Notes: generated from the letters alone by a model not told the origin. Shown: positions 42,242-51,246, counted from the first letter of the stretch. The stretch: DNA of 64,000 nucleotides from Lacisediminihabitans sp046156175 (GCF_046156175.1 NZ_JAYLVL010000001.1:620001-684000), one strand, 5' to 3'. Numbers and translations are program-made.

Positions 42242-43342
42242 ATGAGCACGACCACCAGCACTCCCGTCGTCACCTTCACCAAGACGAAGCCGCGCGGCGA
42301 CCGGTCGAATCCGACGACCGAGTACTCGGCGCTTCTTCGAACCGTCCGGGACGCCGGCCTCCTTCAGCGCAGCCGGGGCTTCTACTACGGAATGTTCGCC
42401 GCTCTTCTCGGGGCACTCGCTGCCACCGTCACCGGCATGGTCTTGCTCGGCGAATCCTGGTTCCAACTGCTGCTCGCCGCGGCGCTCGGGCTGATCCTCA
42501 CCCAGTTCGCCTTTCTCGCGCACGAGGCATCCCACCGCCAGGTCTTCGAGTCGGGCAAAGCCAACGACCTCGCCGGACGACTGATCGCCAACCTCTTCGT
42601 CGGCATCAGCTACTCGTGGTGGATGACCAAGCACAGCCGCCACCACGCGAACCCCAACATCATCGGCAAGGATCCCGACATCGAGCGGGACTTCGTCTCG
42701 TTCGTGCCCGAGGATGCGGCGAAGGCCGGCGGACTCTATGGCTGGTTCACCCGCCGCCAGGGCTACCTGTTCTTTCCGATTCTGATCTTCGAGGGTGTTA
42801 ACCTGCACATCGCCGGCTTCCGCACGGTGTTCGGTCGCGCGAAGGTCGATCGTCGGGCGCTCGAGATCTCCATGCTCGTTCCCCGTATCGCCCTCTACGT
42901 CGTGGCCATCTTCCTGCTGCTTTCGCCCGGCATGGCCTTCGCCTTCATCGGCGTGCAGCTGGCCGTCTTCGGCGTGTACATGGGCGCATCCTTCGCGCCC
43001 AACCACAAGGGGATGCCCGTGCTCCCCCACGACTCGACCGTCGACTTCCTCCGGCGCCAGGTGCTCACCTCGCGCAACATCCGCGGCAACTGGGCGATGG
43101 ATACCTTCATGGGCGGGCTCAACCACCAGGTCGAGCACCACCTGTTCCCCAACATGCCGCGCCCGCACCTGAAGAAGGCACGCGAGATCGCCCGCGAGTA
43201 CTGCGAGGCTCACGCCATCCCCTACACGGAGACGTCGCTCCGCGCGTCCTACGCCATCGTGGTGCGTTACCTCAACCGCGTCGGACTTGCGGCCGGCGGC
43301 GACCCCTTCGACTGCCCGGCCGCGACCGCCTTCGGCCGCTAA
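42242..43342 (+). CDS. Membrane fatty acid desaturase
   Basis: A 366-residue di-iron desaturase that introduces double bonds into membrane acyl chains. Three histidine boxes are present: HEASH, HSRHHANPN and HQVEHHLFPNMPRP. Hydrophobic hairpins lie before box 1 and between boxes 2 and 3. The QVEHH form of the third box is seen in acyl-lipid and front-end type enzymes. ATG 42242 is supported by GCGAGG upstream; an upstream GTG 42179 lacks one. It stands as a single gene and could serve membrane fluidity in the cold. Regiochemistry is unknown. Confidence 0.92.
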   Translation: MSTTTSTPVVTFTKTKPRGDRSNPTTEYSALLRTVRDAGLLQRSRGFYYGMFAALLGALAATVTGMVLLGESWFQLLLAAALGLILTQFAFLAHEASHRQVFESGKANDLAGRLIANLFVGISYSWWMTKHSRHHANPNIIGKDPDIERDFVSFVPEDAAKAGGLYGWFTRRQGYLFFPILIFEGVNLHIAGFRTVFGRAKVDRRALEISMLVPRIALYVVAIFLLLSPGMAFAFIGVQLAVFGVYMGASFAPNHKGMPVLPHDSTVDFLRRQVLTSRNIRGNWAMDTFMGGLNHQVEHHLFPNMPRPHLKKAREIAREYCEAHAIPYTETSLRASYAIVVRYLNRVGLAAGGDPFDCPAATAFGR

Positions 43343-44160
43343 GGCTGCTGAGGCTGTCCAGTCCCGCGCGCCAGGACCGCTCGCGCGTGTCGCAGGACAG
43401 GCTCGTCGACCATCCGTCCGTCGAAGCGGAAGACGCCACGCTCCCCCTCGGCCGCCAAGAGCATCGCGGTAGCGGAGGCGACTTCCTCCGGTGACGGGAG
43501 ATAGGCGGTCCGGATCGCCGACACCTGGCTCGGATGGATGCACGCGGTGGCCGAGAATCCGCTCGCCCGGGCATCCTGCGCCTCCCGTTCCAGACCGGGA
43601 AGGTCGGGGATATCGACGTATACCGAGTCGATCGCGGCTTTGCCCGCGGCACCCGCTGCGAGAAGCACGCTCGAACGGGCATGCACGGCGACGGCGCGAT
43701 AGCGTCCGTCGTCATCGCGACTCGAGGTGCCCCCCAGGGAGGCCAGGAGGTCCTCTGCGCCCCACATCAGCGCGACCACCGAAGGCGCGGCCGCAATCGA
43801 TGCGACATTCACGATGCCGGCCGCCGTCTCGCACAGGGCGATGACCTCGAACCCGTCGAGCCGATCCACCTGGACTACCGTCTCGGTCTTCGCGAGCATC
43901 ACCCGGCGATAGCCGGTGCGGGCGAGCGCGGCGAGGTCGTCATCGAAGTATCCGGAGTCCACCGCGTTCACGCGAACGATCGTGGTTGCCGCATCGAGCG
44001 GGTGGGCCACGAGCGCCTCGCGGGCGGCCGCCTTGTCGCCGGGGGCCACGGCATCCTCGAGGTCGAGGATCACGGCATCCGCCCGCTCCGCCGCCTTGTC
44101 AAAGCGATCCGGACGGTCGGCCGGGCAGAACAGCAGTGCGGGGCCGAGGTCGAAGGTCAC
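43339..44160 (-). CDS. CitE-like CoA-ester lyase (HpcH/HpaI family)
   Basis: A 273-residue TIM-barrel lyase cleaving a beta-hydroxyacyl-CoA. Motifs are LLFCPADRPDRF at the N-terminus, DAVILDLEDAVAPGDKAAAR (metal ligand Glu/Asp), VRVNAVDS, ALCETAAGIVN and MWGAEDLLASLGG. In Mycobacterium tuberculosis the homologue Rv2498c, next to MaoC-type Rv2499c and FadE19, has been assigned (R)-3-hydroxy-3-methylglutaryl-CoA lyase activity in leucine and itaconate breakdown. The same order here supports that role. GTG 44160 overlaps the MaoC stop by four bases (GTGA). Confidence 0.88.
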   Translation of the reverse strand: MTFDLGPALLFCPADRPDRFDKAAERADAVILDLEDAVAPGDKAAAREALVAHPLDAATTIVRVNAVDSGYFDDDLAALARTGYRRVMLAKTETVVQVDRLDGFEVIALCETAAGIVNVASIAAAPSVVALMWGAEDLLASLGGTSSRDDDGRYRAVAVHARSSVLLAAGAAGKAAIDSVYVDIPDLPGLEREAQDARASGFSATACIHPSQVSAIRTAYLPSPEEVASATAMLLAAEGERGVFRFDGRMVDEPVLRHARAVLARGTGQPQQP

Positions 44161-44639
44161 GACGCTCCCTCGCACCAGACCAGCGTGGAGCGTACCGCCG
44201 TCGCCACGACCACATCATCCTGGTTCTGGCCGCTGTGACGAAACACCACGATGCCCTGACCCGGGCGCGACTTCGACAGCCTCTTCTCCTCCACGACCGT
44301 GGAGCTGTACAGGGTGTCCCCGAGAAAGAGTGGCGCCGGAAAGGTGACGTCGCCGAACCCGAGGTTCGCGACCAGTGTGCCCTGGGTGAGTTGCGCCACC
44401 GAGCTCCCCACCATCGTCGAGAGCGTGAACATCGAGTTGACCAATCGTTGCCCGAAGGGCTGAGTCGCGGCGAACGCCGCATCGAGGTGCAGCGCTTGCG
44501 TGTTCATGGTGAGCGTCGTGAAAAGCACATTATCGGCTTCGCTGACGGTGCGTCCCGGGCGGTGAAGGTAGCGGGCGCCGAGCTCGAATTCCTCGAACCA
44601 GAGCCCGCGCTGCAGGATGTCCCGGTGAGCAACATCCAT
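44157..44639 (-). CDS. MaoC-like hydratase of the leucine/itaconate pathway
   Basis: A 160-residue single hot-dog hydratase. After QRGLWFEEFELGARYLHRPGRTVSEADNVLF (N-terminal hydratase motif) comes DAAFAATQPFGQRLVNSMFTLSTM, which contains the usual active-site Asp and His-like positions. It matches the MeaC/Rv2499c type, which hydrates mesaconyl-, itaconyl- or methylglutaconyl-CoA. It shares one base with the stop of the acyl-CoA dehydrogenase gene (TGATG) and is coupled to the CitE-like lyase. Together with MCC they would complete leucine to acetyl-CoA plus acetoacetate. Confidence 0.87.
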   Translation of the reverse strand: MDVAHRDILQRGLWFEEFELGARYLHRPGRTVSEADNVLFTTLTMNTQALHLDAAFAATQPFGQRLVNSMFTLSTMVGSSVAQLTQGTLVANLGFGDVTFPAPLFLGDTLYSSTVVEEKRLSKSRPGQGIVVFRHSGQNQDDVVVATAVRSTLVWCEGAS

Positions 44640-45805
44640 CAGTCGGAGAACCCGAGGTCTCGCGCGATCACCATGAGCTGCACTTCGGTGGTCCCTTCGC
44701 CGATTTCGAGGATCTTGGAGTCACGGTACTGCCTCGCGACCGGATTCTCGTTGAGGAACCCGTATCCGCCGAAGATCTGGGTGGCGTCGCGCGCGTTGTC
44801 CATCGCCGCCTCCCCCGCCACCATCTTCGCGATCGAGGCCTGCGCTTTGAACGGCCTCCCGGCGAGCATACGGCGCGCGGCGTCGTAGTACGCGAGGCGG
44901 GCCGTGTGGGCACGCGCCTGCATTCGCGCGATCTTGAACGAGATGGACTGGTTGGACCCGATGCTGCGCCCGAAGACATTGCGCGACTTGGCGTAACGCA
45001 ACGATTCATCGAGACAGCCCTGCGCGGCGCCGGTCGCGAGAGCGGCCACAGCGATGCGGCCCTCATCGAGGGTCTGCACGAAGTTGGCGAAACCGCGACC
45101 CCGCTCGCCGAGCAGATTCGCTTCCGGCACGCGCACGTTGCGGAGGGTGAGCGGATGCGTGTCGCTCGCGTGCCATCCCACCTTGTCGTAGCCCGGCTCT
45201 ACGGTGAATCCGGCGATCGGTGTCGGCACGAGGATCGCAGAGAGTTCCTTCTTGATCGATCCGTCTTCCCGCGTGGATTCACCCGTCACCGCGGTGATCG
45301 TCACCAGCCGCGTGATGTCGGTGCCGGAGTTGGTGATGAATTGCTTGGTGCCGTTGATCACCCATTCCCCGTCGACGAGTTCAGCGGTGGTCTTGGTACC
45401 CGCGGCATCCGATCCGGCGTCGGCTTCAGTGAGTCCGAATCCGGCGAGCGCTCGGCCGCTCGCGAGTTGGGGCATCCACTCCTCGCGCTGCGCGTCGGTG
45501 CCACGGCGGAACACCGGCATCGCCCCGAGCCCCACGCCGGCCTCGAGGGTGACCCCGACACTCTGGTCGACCCTGCCCAGCTGTTCGACAGCAAGGCACA
45601 GGGTGAAGTAGTCCTTACCCTGGCCGCCGAGTTCGGTGGGGAAGGGCAGACCGAAGAGTCCGAGGTCGGCCATCTGGGAGACGACCTCGTAGGGAAAGCT
45701 GTGCTCGGCGTCGTGCTTCGCCGCCACCGGTGCAACCACCCGGTCGGCGAAGTCTCGCACGAGGTCACTCACTCGCTGCTGGTCATCGGTGAGGTCAAAG
45801 TGCAT
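44639..45805 (-). CDS. Acyl-CoA dehydrogenase (isovaleryl-CoA dehydrogenase role)
   Basis: A 388-residue FAD enzyme of the ACAD family. Signatures are GFGLTEADAGSDAAG, the FAD/ETF loop KQFITNSGTDITR, QIFGGYGFLNENPVARQYRD and a C-terminal Glu in EIGEGTTEVQL. It leads a three-gene operon with MaoC hydratase and CitE-like lyase, the order of M. tuberculosis fadE19-Rv2499c-Rv2498c, so isovaleryl-CoA is the likely substrate. It is divergent from a TetR regulator, and two palindromic operators lie 35 and 59 bases upstream of ATG 45805. Confidence 0.9.
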   Translation of the reverse strand: MHFDLTDDQQRVSDLVRDFADRVVAPVAAKHDAEHSFPYEVVSQMADLGLFGLPFPTELGGQGKDYFTLCLAVEQLGRVDQSVGVTLEAGVGLGAMPVFRRGTDAQREEWMPQLASGRALAGFGLTEADAGSDAAGTKTTAELVDGEWVINGTKQFITNSGTDITRLVTITAVTGESTREDGSIKKELSAILVPTPIAGFTVEPGYDKVGWHASDTHPLTLRNVRVPEANLLGERGRGFANFVQTLDEGRIAVAALATGAAQGCLDESLRYAKSRNVFGRSIGSNQSISFKIARMQARAHTARLAYYDAARRMLAGRPFKAQASIAKMVAGEAAMDNARDATQIFGGYGFLNENPVARQYRDSKILEIGEGTTEVQLMVIARDLGFSD

Positions 45806-45839
45806 GGTGTCTCCGTCGACAGTTCGGGCGCGCGCTTCA

Positions 45840-45879
45840 GTAAGTCCTGACTAACTCAATCAGGTTAGTGATGACTAAC
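45840..45879. promoter_or_regulatory. Paired TetR operators of the leucine degradation operon
   Basis: Two 16-bp palindromes, GTAAGTcctgACTAAC (45840-45855) and GTTAGTgatgACTAAC (45864-45879), are separated centre-to-centre by 24 bp. The second is perfect in its arms; the first has one mismatch. They lie in the 121-bp divergent gap between the acyl-CoA dehydrogenase and the TetR gene, so the regulator probably represses both directions. The same motif pair with identical spacing occurs before the methylcrotonyl-CoA carboxylase genes at 57.3 kb. Confidence 0.85.
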
Positions 45880-45926
45880 TGGATTGTCCACACTAGAGTG
45901 TGAATCCACACGATCGGAGGGCTCGG

Positions 45927-46514
45927 ATGACTGTCGAAACCGACTCTCGCGAGACCCCCCGGGCTCGCGCCAAGGCCGACCGCCGCACGGCTCTGCTCGA
46001 CTCCGCCGCCCGACTGTTCGCCGAGCGCGGCTTCGATCGAGTCTCGATGGAGGATCTGGGTTCCGCTGCCGGAGTCAGCGGGCCGGCCGTCTACCGGCAC
46101 TTCCCGGGCAAGCAGTCCGTGCTGGCCGCACTGCTCATCGACGTGAGCCAGGGGCTTTTCGACGGCGGCACGACCGTGATCGAACGCGGCTCGGATGCCA
46201 CCCTCACCCTTCACGAGCTCATCGCGTTCCACGTCGCGTTCGCGCTGGCGAACGCCGATGTCATCCGCGTGCAGGATCGCGACCTGGAGAGCCTCGCCCC
46301 CGCCGACCAGCACCAGGTTCGTGCTCTTCAGCGCAACTATGTCGAGCTCTGGGTCGGGGTGCTTGCGCGGCTCGACCCCGAGACTCCCGCCGCCGCCCTG
46401 CGCGTGAAGGCGCACGCCACCTTCGGACTCATCAACTCGACCCCCCACAGCGGTCATTCGGCCGGCACCGGTCAGATTCTCGAGGCGATGGCCCGGGCGG
46501 GCCTGCGGGCCTGA
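45927..46514 (+). CDS. TetR-family transcriptional regulator of leucine degradation
   Basis: A 195-residue repressor. The N-terminal HTH reads ALLDSAARLFAERGFDRVSMEDLGSAAGVSGPAVYRHFPGKQSVLAALL; helix 3 contains VSGPAVYRHFP. The C-terminal helical domain would bind the ligand, plausibly an acyl-CoA intermediate of leucine breakdown. ATG 45927 has CGGAGG six bases upstream; GTG 45900 would add nine residues. It is divergent from the isovaleryl-CoA dehydrogenase operon. Its likely operators are the palindromes at 45840-45879 and 57294-57333. Confidence 0.9.
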   Translation: MTVETDSRETPRARAKADRRTALLDSAARLFAERGFDRVSMEDLGSAAGVSGPAVYRHFPGKQSVLAALLIDVSQGLFDGGTTVIERGSDATLTLHELIAFHVAFALANADVIRVQDRDLESLAPADQHQVRALQRNYVELWVGVLARLDPETPAAALRVKAHATFGLINSTPHSGHSAGTGQILEAMARAGLRA

Positions 46515-46661
46515 CGGCGGCGGATCCGGCCCAGCGGCCCTTCGGCACCTCGTCTTGTCGAGCCGGAGTGTGCTCGGTGCACACCCGACGGCCCGAATGC
46601 GATTGTGCGACTGTTCCTCGCGTCTGGATTCTGCGATGCTGGGGCTCACGAAGGAGTGACC

Positions 46662-47156
46662 ATGAGATCGGCGAAGACCTTTCCTGCGAACGGCACCCCT
46701 CCCGTATTGGCCCCCGCACCCGAAGCGCCAACGGTCGGGCTGGGACGCCTCGTGGTCGCGGCGCTCTTCACAAGCCTGCTCTACGCCGCGCTGAGCACGG
46801 CGAGTGCCGGCATCTGCCCGGGAGGCGTCGACAGCAGTGGTGGTTTCATCGACGCCGACGGCCTGCCCACCACCGCACGGCCGGTCTGTCTCCTGGTGAA
46901 CTTCCACCCGCAGCGATGGGTGCTGCTCCTGCTCGCCGCCATCGTCATCGTCGCCGCCGTCCTGACTGCCCGCGCAACGAGGGTCGAGCGTGCGCGCCGC
47001 ATCGTGGTGATCGCCACGCTGTCGATCGTCGCCATCGGCATCGTGGCCACCCTCGCGAGCTTTCCGGCCTTCTACTCCGGTGCGGTGACCCAGTGGCGGG
47101 GCGGCCCCGTTCCCCACTTCTGGTTCGACGCCGTGACAACGATCACGAAGGAGTAG
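46662..47156 (+). CDS. Hypothetical membrane protein
   Basis: A 164-residue protein with hydrophobic segments at about residues 27-45, 90-108 and 118-138. A conserved-looking extracytoplasmic loop lies between the first two (ASAGICPGGVDSSGGFIDADGLP) and contains one Cys; a second Cys follows near the next helix. ATG 46662 has GAAGGAG seven bases upstream. I do not recognise the family and assign no function. It precedes the FAD-binding dehydrogenase by 70 bases on the same strand and may share its transcript. Confidence 0.72.
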   Translation: MRSAKTFPANGTPPVLAPAPEAPTVGLGRLVVAALFTSLLYAALSTASAGICPGGVDSSGGFIDADGLPTTARPVCLLVNFHPQRWVLLLLAAIVIVAAVLTARATRVERARRIVVIATLSIVAIGIVATLASFPAFYSGAVTQWRGGPVPHFWFDAVTTITKE

Positions 47157-47226
47157 AACTGATCTCGGGTACCGATAGCGTTGCACCACGCGCACCGCGA
47201 GAACACCGTGACGAAGGAGCCACCGG

Positions 47227-48885
47227 ATGCCCGACCCATCCACCACTGATGTTCTGATCGTCGGCGCCGGCCTGGCCGGCCTCGTCGCCGCGGCCGAACT
47301 CGTCGACGCCGGCAAACGGGTCACGATTCTCGAGCAAGAGCCCGAGGCGAGCTTCGGCGGGCAGGCCTGGTGGTCATTCGGCGGAATCTTCCTCATCGAC
47401 TCCCCCGAACAACGCCGCCTCGGTGTGCGTGACTCACTCGAACTCGCGCGGCAGGACTGGATGGCGACTGCCGGATTCGACCGCGACGAAGACGCCTGGC
47501 CCCGGAAGTGGGCCGAGGCGTATCTCGACTTCGCCTCCGGAGAGAAACGGGCCTGGCTGCGTGAGCAAGGCGTGCGGTTTTTCCCGGTGGTGGGCTGGGC
47601 CGAACGTGGTGGCTACACGGCCCTCGAACACGGCAACTCGGTGCCGAGATTCCACATCACCTGGGGTACCGGCCCCGGGGTGCTCGCCCCCTTCGTACGC
47701 CGCGTTCGTGCGGGAGTCGACAGCGGACTGGTCACCCTGGCATTCCGCCACCGGGTCGACGAACTCATCGTCGACGAGGGGTCGGTCGTCGGGGTGCGCG
47801 GCGCCGTGCTCGCTGCGGATGCCGCGGAACGCGGCGCCCCCTCGAACCGTGAGGTGGTCGCCGACTTCGAACTGCGTGCCTCTGCGGTCATCGTGACGAG
47901 CGGCGGCATCGGCGGCAACCACGACCTCGTGCGCCAGCAGTGGCCGACGCGAATGGGCACGCCACCACAGAAGATGCTCTCGGGAGTTCCCGCGCACGTG
48001 GACGGCCGCATGCTCGGGATCACCGAGAAAGCCGGCGCGCACCTCATCAACGGCGACCGCATGTGGCACTACGTGGAGGGGGTCGAGAACTACGCGCCGG
48101 TGTGGGAGCGCCACGGCATCCGCATCCTCCCCGGGCCGTCGTCGCTCTGGCTGGATGCCACCGGCCATCGCCTGCCGGTGCCACTGTTCCCCGGCTTCGA
48201 CACCCTCGGCACCCTCGAGCACATCGTCGCGACCGGCCATGACCACAGTTGGTTCGTGCTGACGCAGAAGATCATCGAAAAGGAGTTCGCGCTCTCGGGC
48301 AGCGAACAGAACCCCGACTTCACGAACCGGGACTATCGCCTCCTCGCCAAGCGGCTGCAGCCGGGGGCACCGGGGCCGGTCGAGGCATTCAAGCGGAAGG
48401 GACCCGACTTCGTCGTGGCGGACACCCTCGACGAGCTGCTGGCCGGCATGCAGAAGCTCAGCCCGGAGGTGGCGATCGACGCGGCAAGGGTGCGGCAGGA
48501 GATCGAGGGCCGCGACCGCGAGCTGGCCAACGACTTCTCAAAGGATGCGCAGGTCAACGCCCTCAGGCAGGCGCGTCGGTATCGGGGCGACAAACTCATC
48601 CGGGTGGCTACGCCGCACCGCATTCTCGATCCGAAGGCCGGGCCGCTCATCGCGGTGAAGTTGCATATCCTCACCCGCAAGAGCCTCGGGGGCATCGAGA
48701 CGGATCTCGACGGCCGCGCGCTCACCGCGAACGGCGAGCCGATCCCGGGCCTGTATGCGGCCGGCGAGGCGAGCGGATTCGGCGGTGGAGGGATGCACGG
48801 CTACCGCTCCCTCGAAGGGACCTTCCTCGGTGGGTGCCTGTTCTCGGGTCGGGTGGCGGGCCGCGCCGTCTCCCGCGCGCTCTGA
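47227..48885 (+). CDS. FAD-binding dehydrogenase (ketosteroid dehydrogenase/fumarate reductase-like)
   Basis: A 552-residue flavoprotein. FAD binding is shown by DVLIVGAGLAGLVAAAELVDAG at the N-terminus and by GLYAAGEASGFGGGGMHGYRSLEGTF near the C-terminus. The region SFGGQAWWSFGGIF matches actinobacterial proteins annotated simply as FAD-binding dehydrogenase, related to 3-ketosteroid delta-1-dehydrogenases and fumarate reductases. The substrate is not known. GAAGGAG precedes ATG 47227. It is followed by an F420-type oxidoreductase gene 17 bases later. Confidence 0.9.
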   Translation: MPDPSTTDVLIVGAGLAGLVAAAELVDAGKRVTILEQEPEASFGGQAWWSFGGIFLIDSPEQRRLGVRDSLELARQDWMATAGFDRDEDAWPRKWAEAYLDFASGEKRAWLREQGVRFFPVVGWAERGGYTALEHGNSVPRFHITWGTGPGVLAPFVRRVRAGVDSGLVTLAFRHRVDELIVDEGSVVGVRGAVLAADAAERGAPSNREVVADFELRASAVIVTSGGIGGNHDLVRQQWPTRMGTPPQKMLSGVPAHVDGRMLGITEKAGAHLINGDRMWHYVEGVENYAPVWERHGIRILPGPSSLWLDATGHRLPVPLFPGFDTLGTLEHIVATGHDHSWFVLTQKIIEKEFALSGSEQNPDFTNRDYRLLAKRLQPGAPGPVEAFKRKGPDFVVADTLDELLAGMQKLSPEVAIDAARVRQEIEGRDRELANDFSKDAQVNALRQARRYRGDKLIRVATPHRILDPKAGPLIAVKLHILTRKSLGGIETDLDGRALTANGEPIPGLYAAGEASGFGGGGMHGYRSLEGTFLGGCLFSGRVAGRAVSRAL

Positions 48886-48902
48886 GCGGGCACAATGGCA
48901 CC

Positions 48903-49322
48903 ATGACTGATTTCAACGACCGGATCATCGCCGAGTTCCGCGCCAACGACGGAGTCGTCGGAGGACCGTTCACCGGAGCGCACCTGCTGCTCCTCACGAC
49001 GACGGGCGCGAAGTCCGGCGCACGCCGCGTCGCCCCCATGATGTATTTCGCCGAGGGCGACACGAGCTACGTGATCGCGTCCAAGGCCGGCTCCCCGACC
49101 AATCCGGCCTGGTTCCACAATCTCGTCGCACATCCGACAGTCTCTGTGGAAGCAGCGACCGACGACGGGATCGAGAGCTACACCGCCACGGCAGAGCAGG
49201 TCACGGGAGAGCTGCGGGAACGCCTCTACGCGAAGTTCAGCAGCACGAACCCCGGTTTCGCCGAATACCAGCGGAAGACGGATCGGGTCATCCCGATCGT
49301 CGCCCTCACTCGAACGGGCTGA
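48903..49322 (+). CDS. F420-dependent (Ddn-like) nitroreductase-family protein
   Basis: A 139-residue split-barrel protein of the deazaflavin-dependent nitroreductase family. Typical stretches are FTGAHLLLLTTTGAKSGARRVAPMMYF, ASKAGSPTNPAWFHNLVAHPTVSVE and the C-terminal FAEYQRKTDRVIPIVALTR. The family uses F420H2 to reduce quinones and nitroaromatics, often membrane-associated. It follows the FAD-binding dehydrogenase by 17 bases. Its 3' end overlaps the remnant of a decayed NUDIX gene on the other strand. Confidence 0.92.
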   Translation: MTDFNDRIIAEFRANDGVVGGPFTGAHLLLLTTTGAKSGARRVAPMMYFAEGDTSYVIASKAGSPTNPAWFHNLVAHPTVSVEAATDDGIESYTATAEQVTGELRERLYAKFSSTNPGFAEYQRKTDRVIPIVALTRTG

Positions 49323-49582
49323 GTTCCCCGGGCCGACGGAACGGTCCGTTGAGTGCGGCCCACTGCAACAGCCTGATGGTCTTCGCGTCGGCGATCGCGC
49401 TGCTCGGTCGTCACCGAGCCATCCGCGTGGCGATGCTCGAAAGTGCTCTTCCTCAGCATGTGCCAGCCAGAAGCGAGGAGCTCGACGGCCGTGACCGTGA
49501 TGTCGGGATTGCCGGCCAGGTCGATCCCGACACGGTCGAGGCCGGACCGGCCACGATGGTCCGGCTCGTCCAGGCCGCGCAT
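49306..49582 (-). pseudogene. Decayed NUDIX hydrolase (NudK-like) with internal deletion
   Basis: From ATG 49582 the minus strand encodes GNPDITVTAVELLASGWHML then RKSTFEHRHADGSVTTEQR, which resembles the N-terminus of GDP-mannose/ADP-ribose type NUDIX hydrolases. The frame then degenerates near 49400. In another frame AIADAKTIRLLQWAALNGPF leads to TGA at 49306-49308, a typical C-terminus of the same family. The roughly 100 residues in between, including the Nudix box, are absent. The result is an internal deletion with a frame change. The remnant overlaps the end of the Ddn-like gene by 17 bases. Confidence 0.75.
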
Positions 49583-49605
49583 CTCTCTCCCGGCATTCGG
49601 GCCGA

Positions 49606-50298
49606 TCAGCGCTGCAGGCTCCACGCGCGGCGCTTGACCAGCACGTGACCCCGGTCGGAGGTGAGTCGGGTCCAGGGACCGGTCTCGTAGATCTTCACGG
49701 GGGCCGATCCGCCGAGGAAGCCGAGGGACAGTCCGGCGAATGCCGCTCCGGCCGGCACGTATTCGAATCCGGGGATCGGGTGGCCCCAGACCTCTGAGCG
49801 CACCCGCTGCACGATCTGCTCGCCGGTGCCGGTCGGAATCGCGGCGGCGACCTCGTCGATGCCCGATTTCGCAACGGCTTCGAGCACGGATGCCTCCACC
49901 GACTCGAGGGCTTTCCACCCGCCCCGGGGCGGCGAGATCGCGGCCCAGGTGACGGTGTTCACCTGCATGGGCAGGTTCACGGTGACGGGAGCGGTCGGGT
50001 CGACGATCTCCCCCTGAAGCCGATTGAGTCGTTCGAGCAGCGAACGCACCGGAACCACCGCGTCGAAGGAGTCCGGCGCCGCGTCATCCCCCGCGCTCAG
50101 GGCGAAGGTGCGCAGCCCGAGCACCGTCGGGCTCTCGTCGAGCAGCCCGGCCGGAACGAGTATCGCGACATAGACCGCGAGCACCCCCTGCCCCGCAATC
50201 AGGCGCACCGAACCATCCTCCACGCGCTGGGCACGACTGAGGAATACCTGCAGGTCGCCGAGGGAGAGGGAGTCAACAAGGGAGAATGTCTGGCTCAT
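49606..50298 (-). CDS. Conserved actinobacterial hypothetical protein
   Basis: A 230-residue soluble protein starting MSQTFSLVDSLSLGDLQVFLSRAQRVEDGSVRL, an N-terminus I associate with conserved hypothetical proteins of Micrococcales. It has mixed alpha/beta content and no signal peptide. A glycine-rich stretch near residue 195 (AGLSLGFLGGSAPVKIYETGPW) is followed by a basic tail. No catalytic motif is seen. It is divergent from the thioesterase II gene, with a 69-bp gap that should hold both promoters. Function unknown. Confidence 0.85.
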   Translation of the reverse strand: MSQTFSLVDSLSLGDLQVFLSRAQRVEDGSVRLIAGQGVLAVYVAILVPAGLLDESPTVLGLRTFALSAGDDAAPDSFDAVVPVRSLLERLNRLQGEIVDPTAPVTVNLPMQVNTVTWAAISPPRGGWKALESVEASVLEAVAKSGIDEVAAAIPTGTGEQIVQRVRSEVWGHPIPGFEYVPAGAAFAGLSLGFLGGSAPVKIYETGPWTRLTSDRGHVLVKRRAWSLQR

Positions 50299-50367
50299 CT
50301 GCTCTCTAAACTATAGGAGCGCCGGGGATCTCGCTGCCCCGTGACCGCCGGACCACGGGAGAAGACC

Positions 50368-51240
50368 ATGACCGACCCACTCGTCGACCTGCTCTCGGCA
50401 CTCGATCTCACCGATACCCACGCTCGCACGAGTGAAGACATCTTCATCGGCGAGAGCCAGTGGTCGGCCCTCGGCCGCGTCTTCGGCGGTCAGGTGCTCG
50501 CCCAGTCGCTGGTGGCCGCCCAGCGCACCCTCTCTGAGGGGCGCACCGTGCATTCGCTTCACGGCTACTTCCTCCGGCCGGGCAACATCGAGCTCCCGAT
50601 CACCTTCTCGGTCGACCGCATCCACGACGGCCGATCATTCTCGACGCGACGCACGCAGGCCTACCAGGGCGGGCTGCCGATCCTCTCGATGATCGCGTCG
50701 TTCCAGGATTCCGACGACGGTCTCGAACACCAGGTGGAGATGCCGACGGATCTGCCGCAGCCGGAGGATCTGCCGACCGCGGCCGAGGTGCTCGGTGCCG
50801 TGGACCATCCGATCGCCAAGCAGTGGGCGGAGGGCCGCCCGTTCGACATGCGCCACGTGCCCTCCCCCGTGTTCCTCACCGTCGACGGTCCGCATGTGGC
50901 CCACCAGGCCGTGTGGCTGAAGGCCACCGGCCGACTACCGGATGACCCCGACCTTCATCGCGCCGCTCTCGCGTACGCGAGCGACTATTCGATCCTCGAA
51001 CCGATCTTCCGTCGTCACGGAGTCGCCTGGTCGACTCCCGGTCTCAAGGCGGCCAGTCTCGACCACGCGATGTGGTTCCACCGCTTCGGACGGGTGGACG
51101 AGTGGATGCTCTACGTGCAGGAGTCCCCCAACGCCACCGGCGGTCGCGGGCTCTCGCTCGGGCGCATCTTCAGTCGCGACGGCGTACTTCTCGCGAGCGT
51201 CGCCCAAGAGGGCATGGTGCGGGTACCGCGACGCGACTGA
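50368..51240 (+). CDS. tesB: Acyl-CoA thioesterase II
   Basis: A 290-residue double hot-dog thioesterase that hydrolyses acyl-CoAs. It shows VFGGQVLAQSLVAAQRT and SLHGYFLRPGNIELPI of the first hot dog. The second has SLDHAMWFHRF (catalytic Asp), GGRGLSLGRIFSRDG and the C-terminal SVAQEGMVR with catalytic Gln. Length matches TesB. ATG 50368 has GGGAG about eight bases upstream; an in-frame GTG 50341 would add nine residues. It stands alone, between a hypothetical protein and a convergent gene six bases downstream. Confidence 0.94.
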   Translation: MTDPLVDLLSALDLTDTHARTSEDIFIGESQWSALGRVFGGQVLAQSLVAAQRTLSEGRTVHSLHGYFLRPGNIELPITFSVDRIHDGRSFSTRRTQAYQGGLPILSMIASFQDSDDGLEHQVEMPTDLPQPEDLPTAAEVLGAVDHPIAKQWAEGRPFDMRHVPSPVFLTVDGPHVAHQAVWLKATGRLPDDPDLHRAALAYASDYSILEPIFRRHGVAWSTPGLKAASLDHAMWFHRFGRVDEWMLYVQESPNATGGRGLSLGRIFSRDGVLLASVAQEGMVRVPRRD

Positions 51241-51246
51241 GGCCTT

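Noticed and set aside
49349..49648. A 99-codon plus-strand frame after the Ddn-like gene
   Set aside because: It runs opposite the recognisable NUDIX remnant and has no ribosome binding site or family features.
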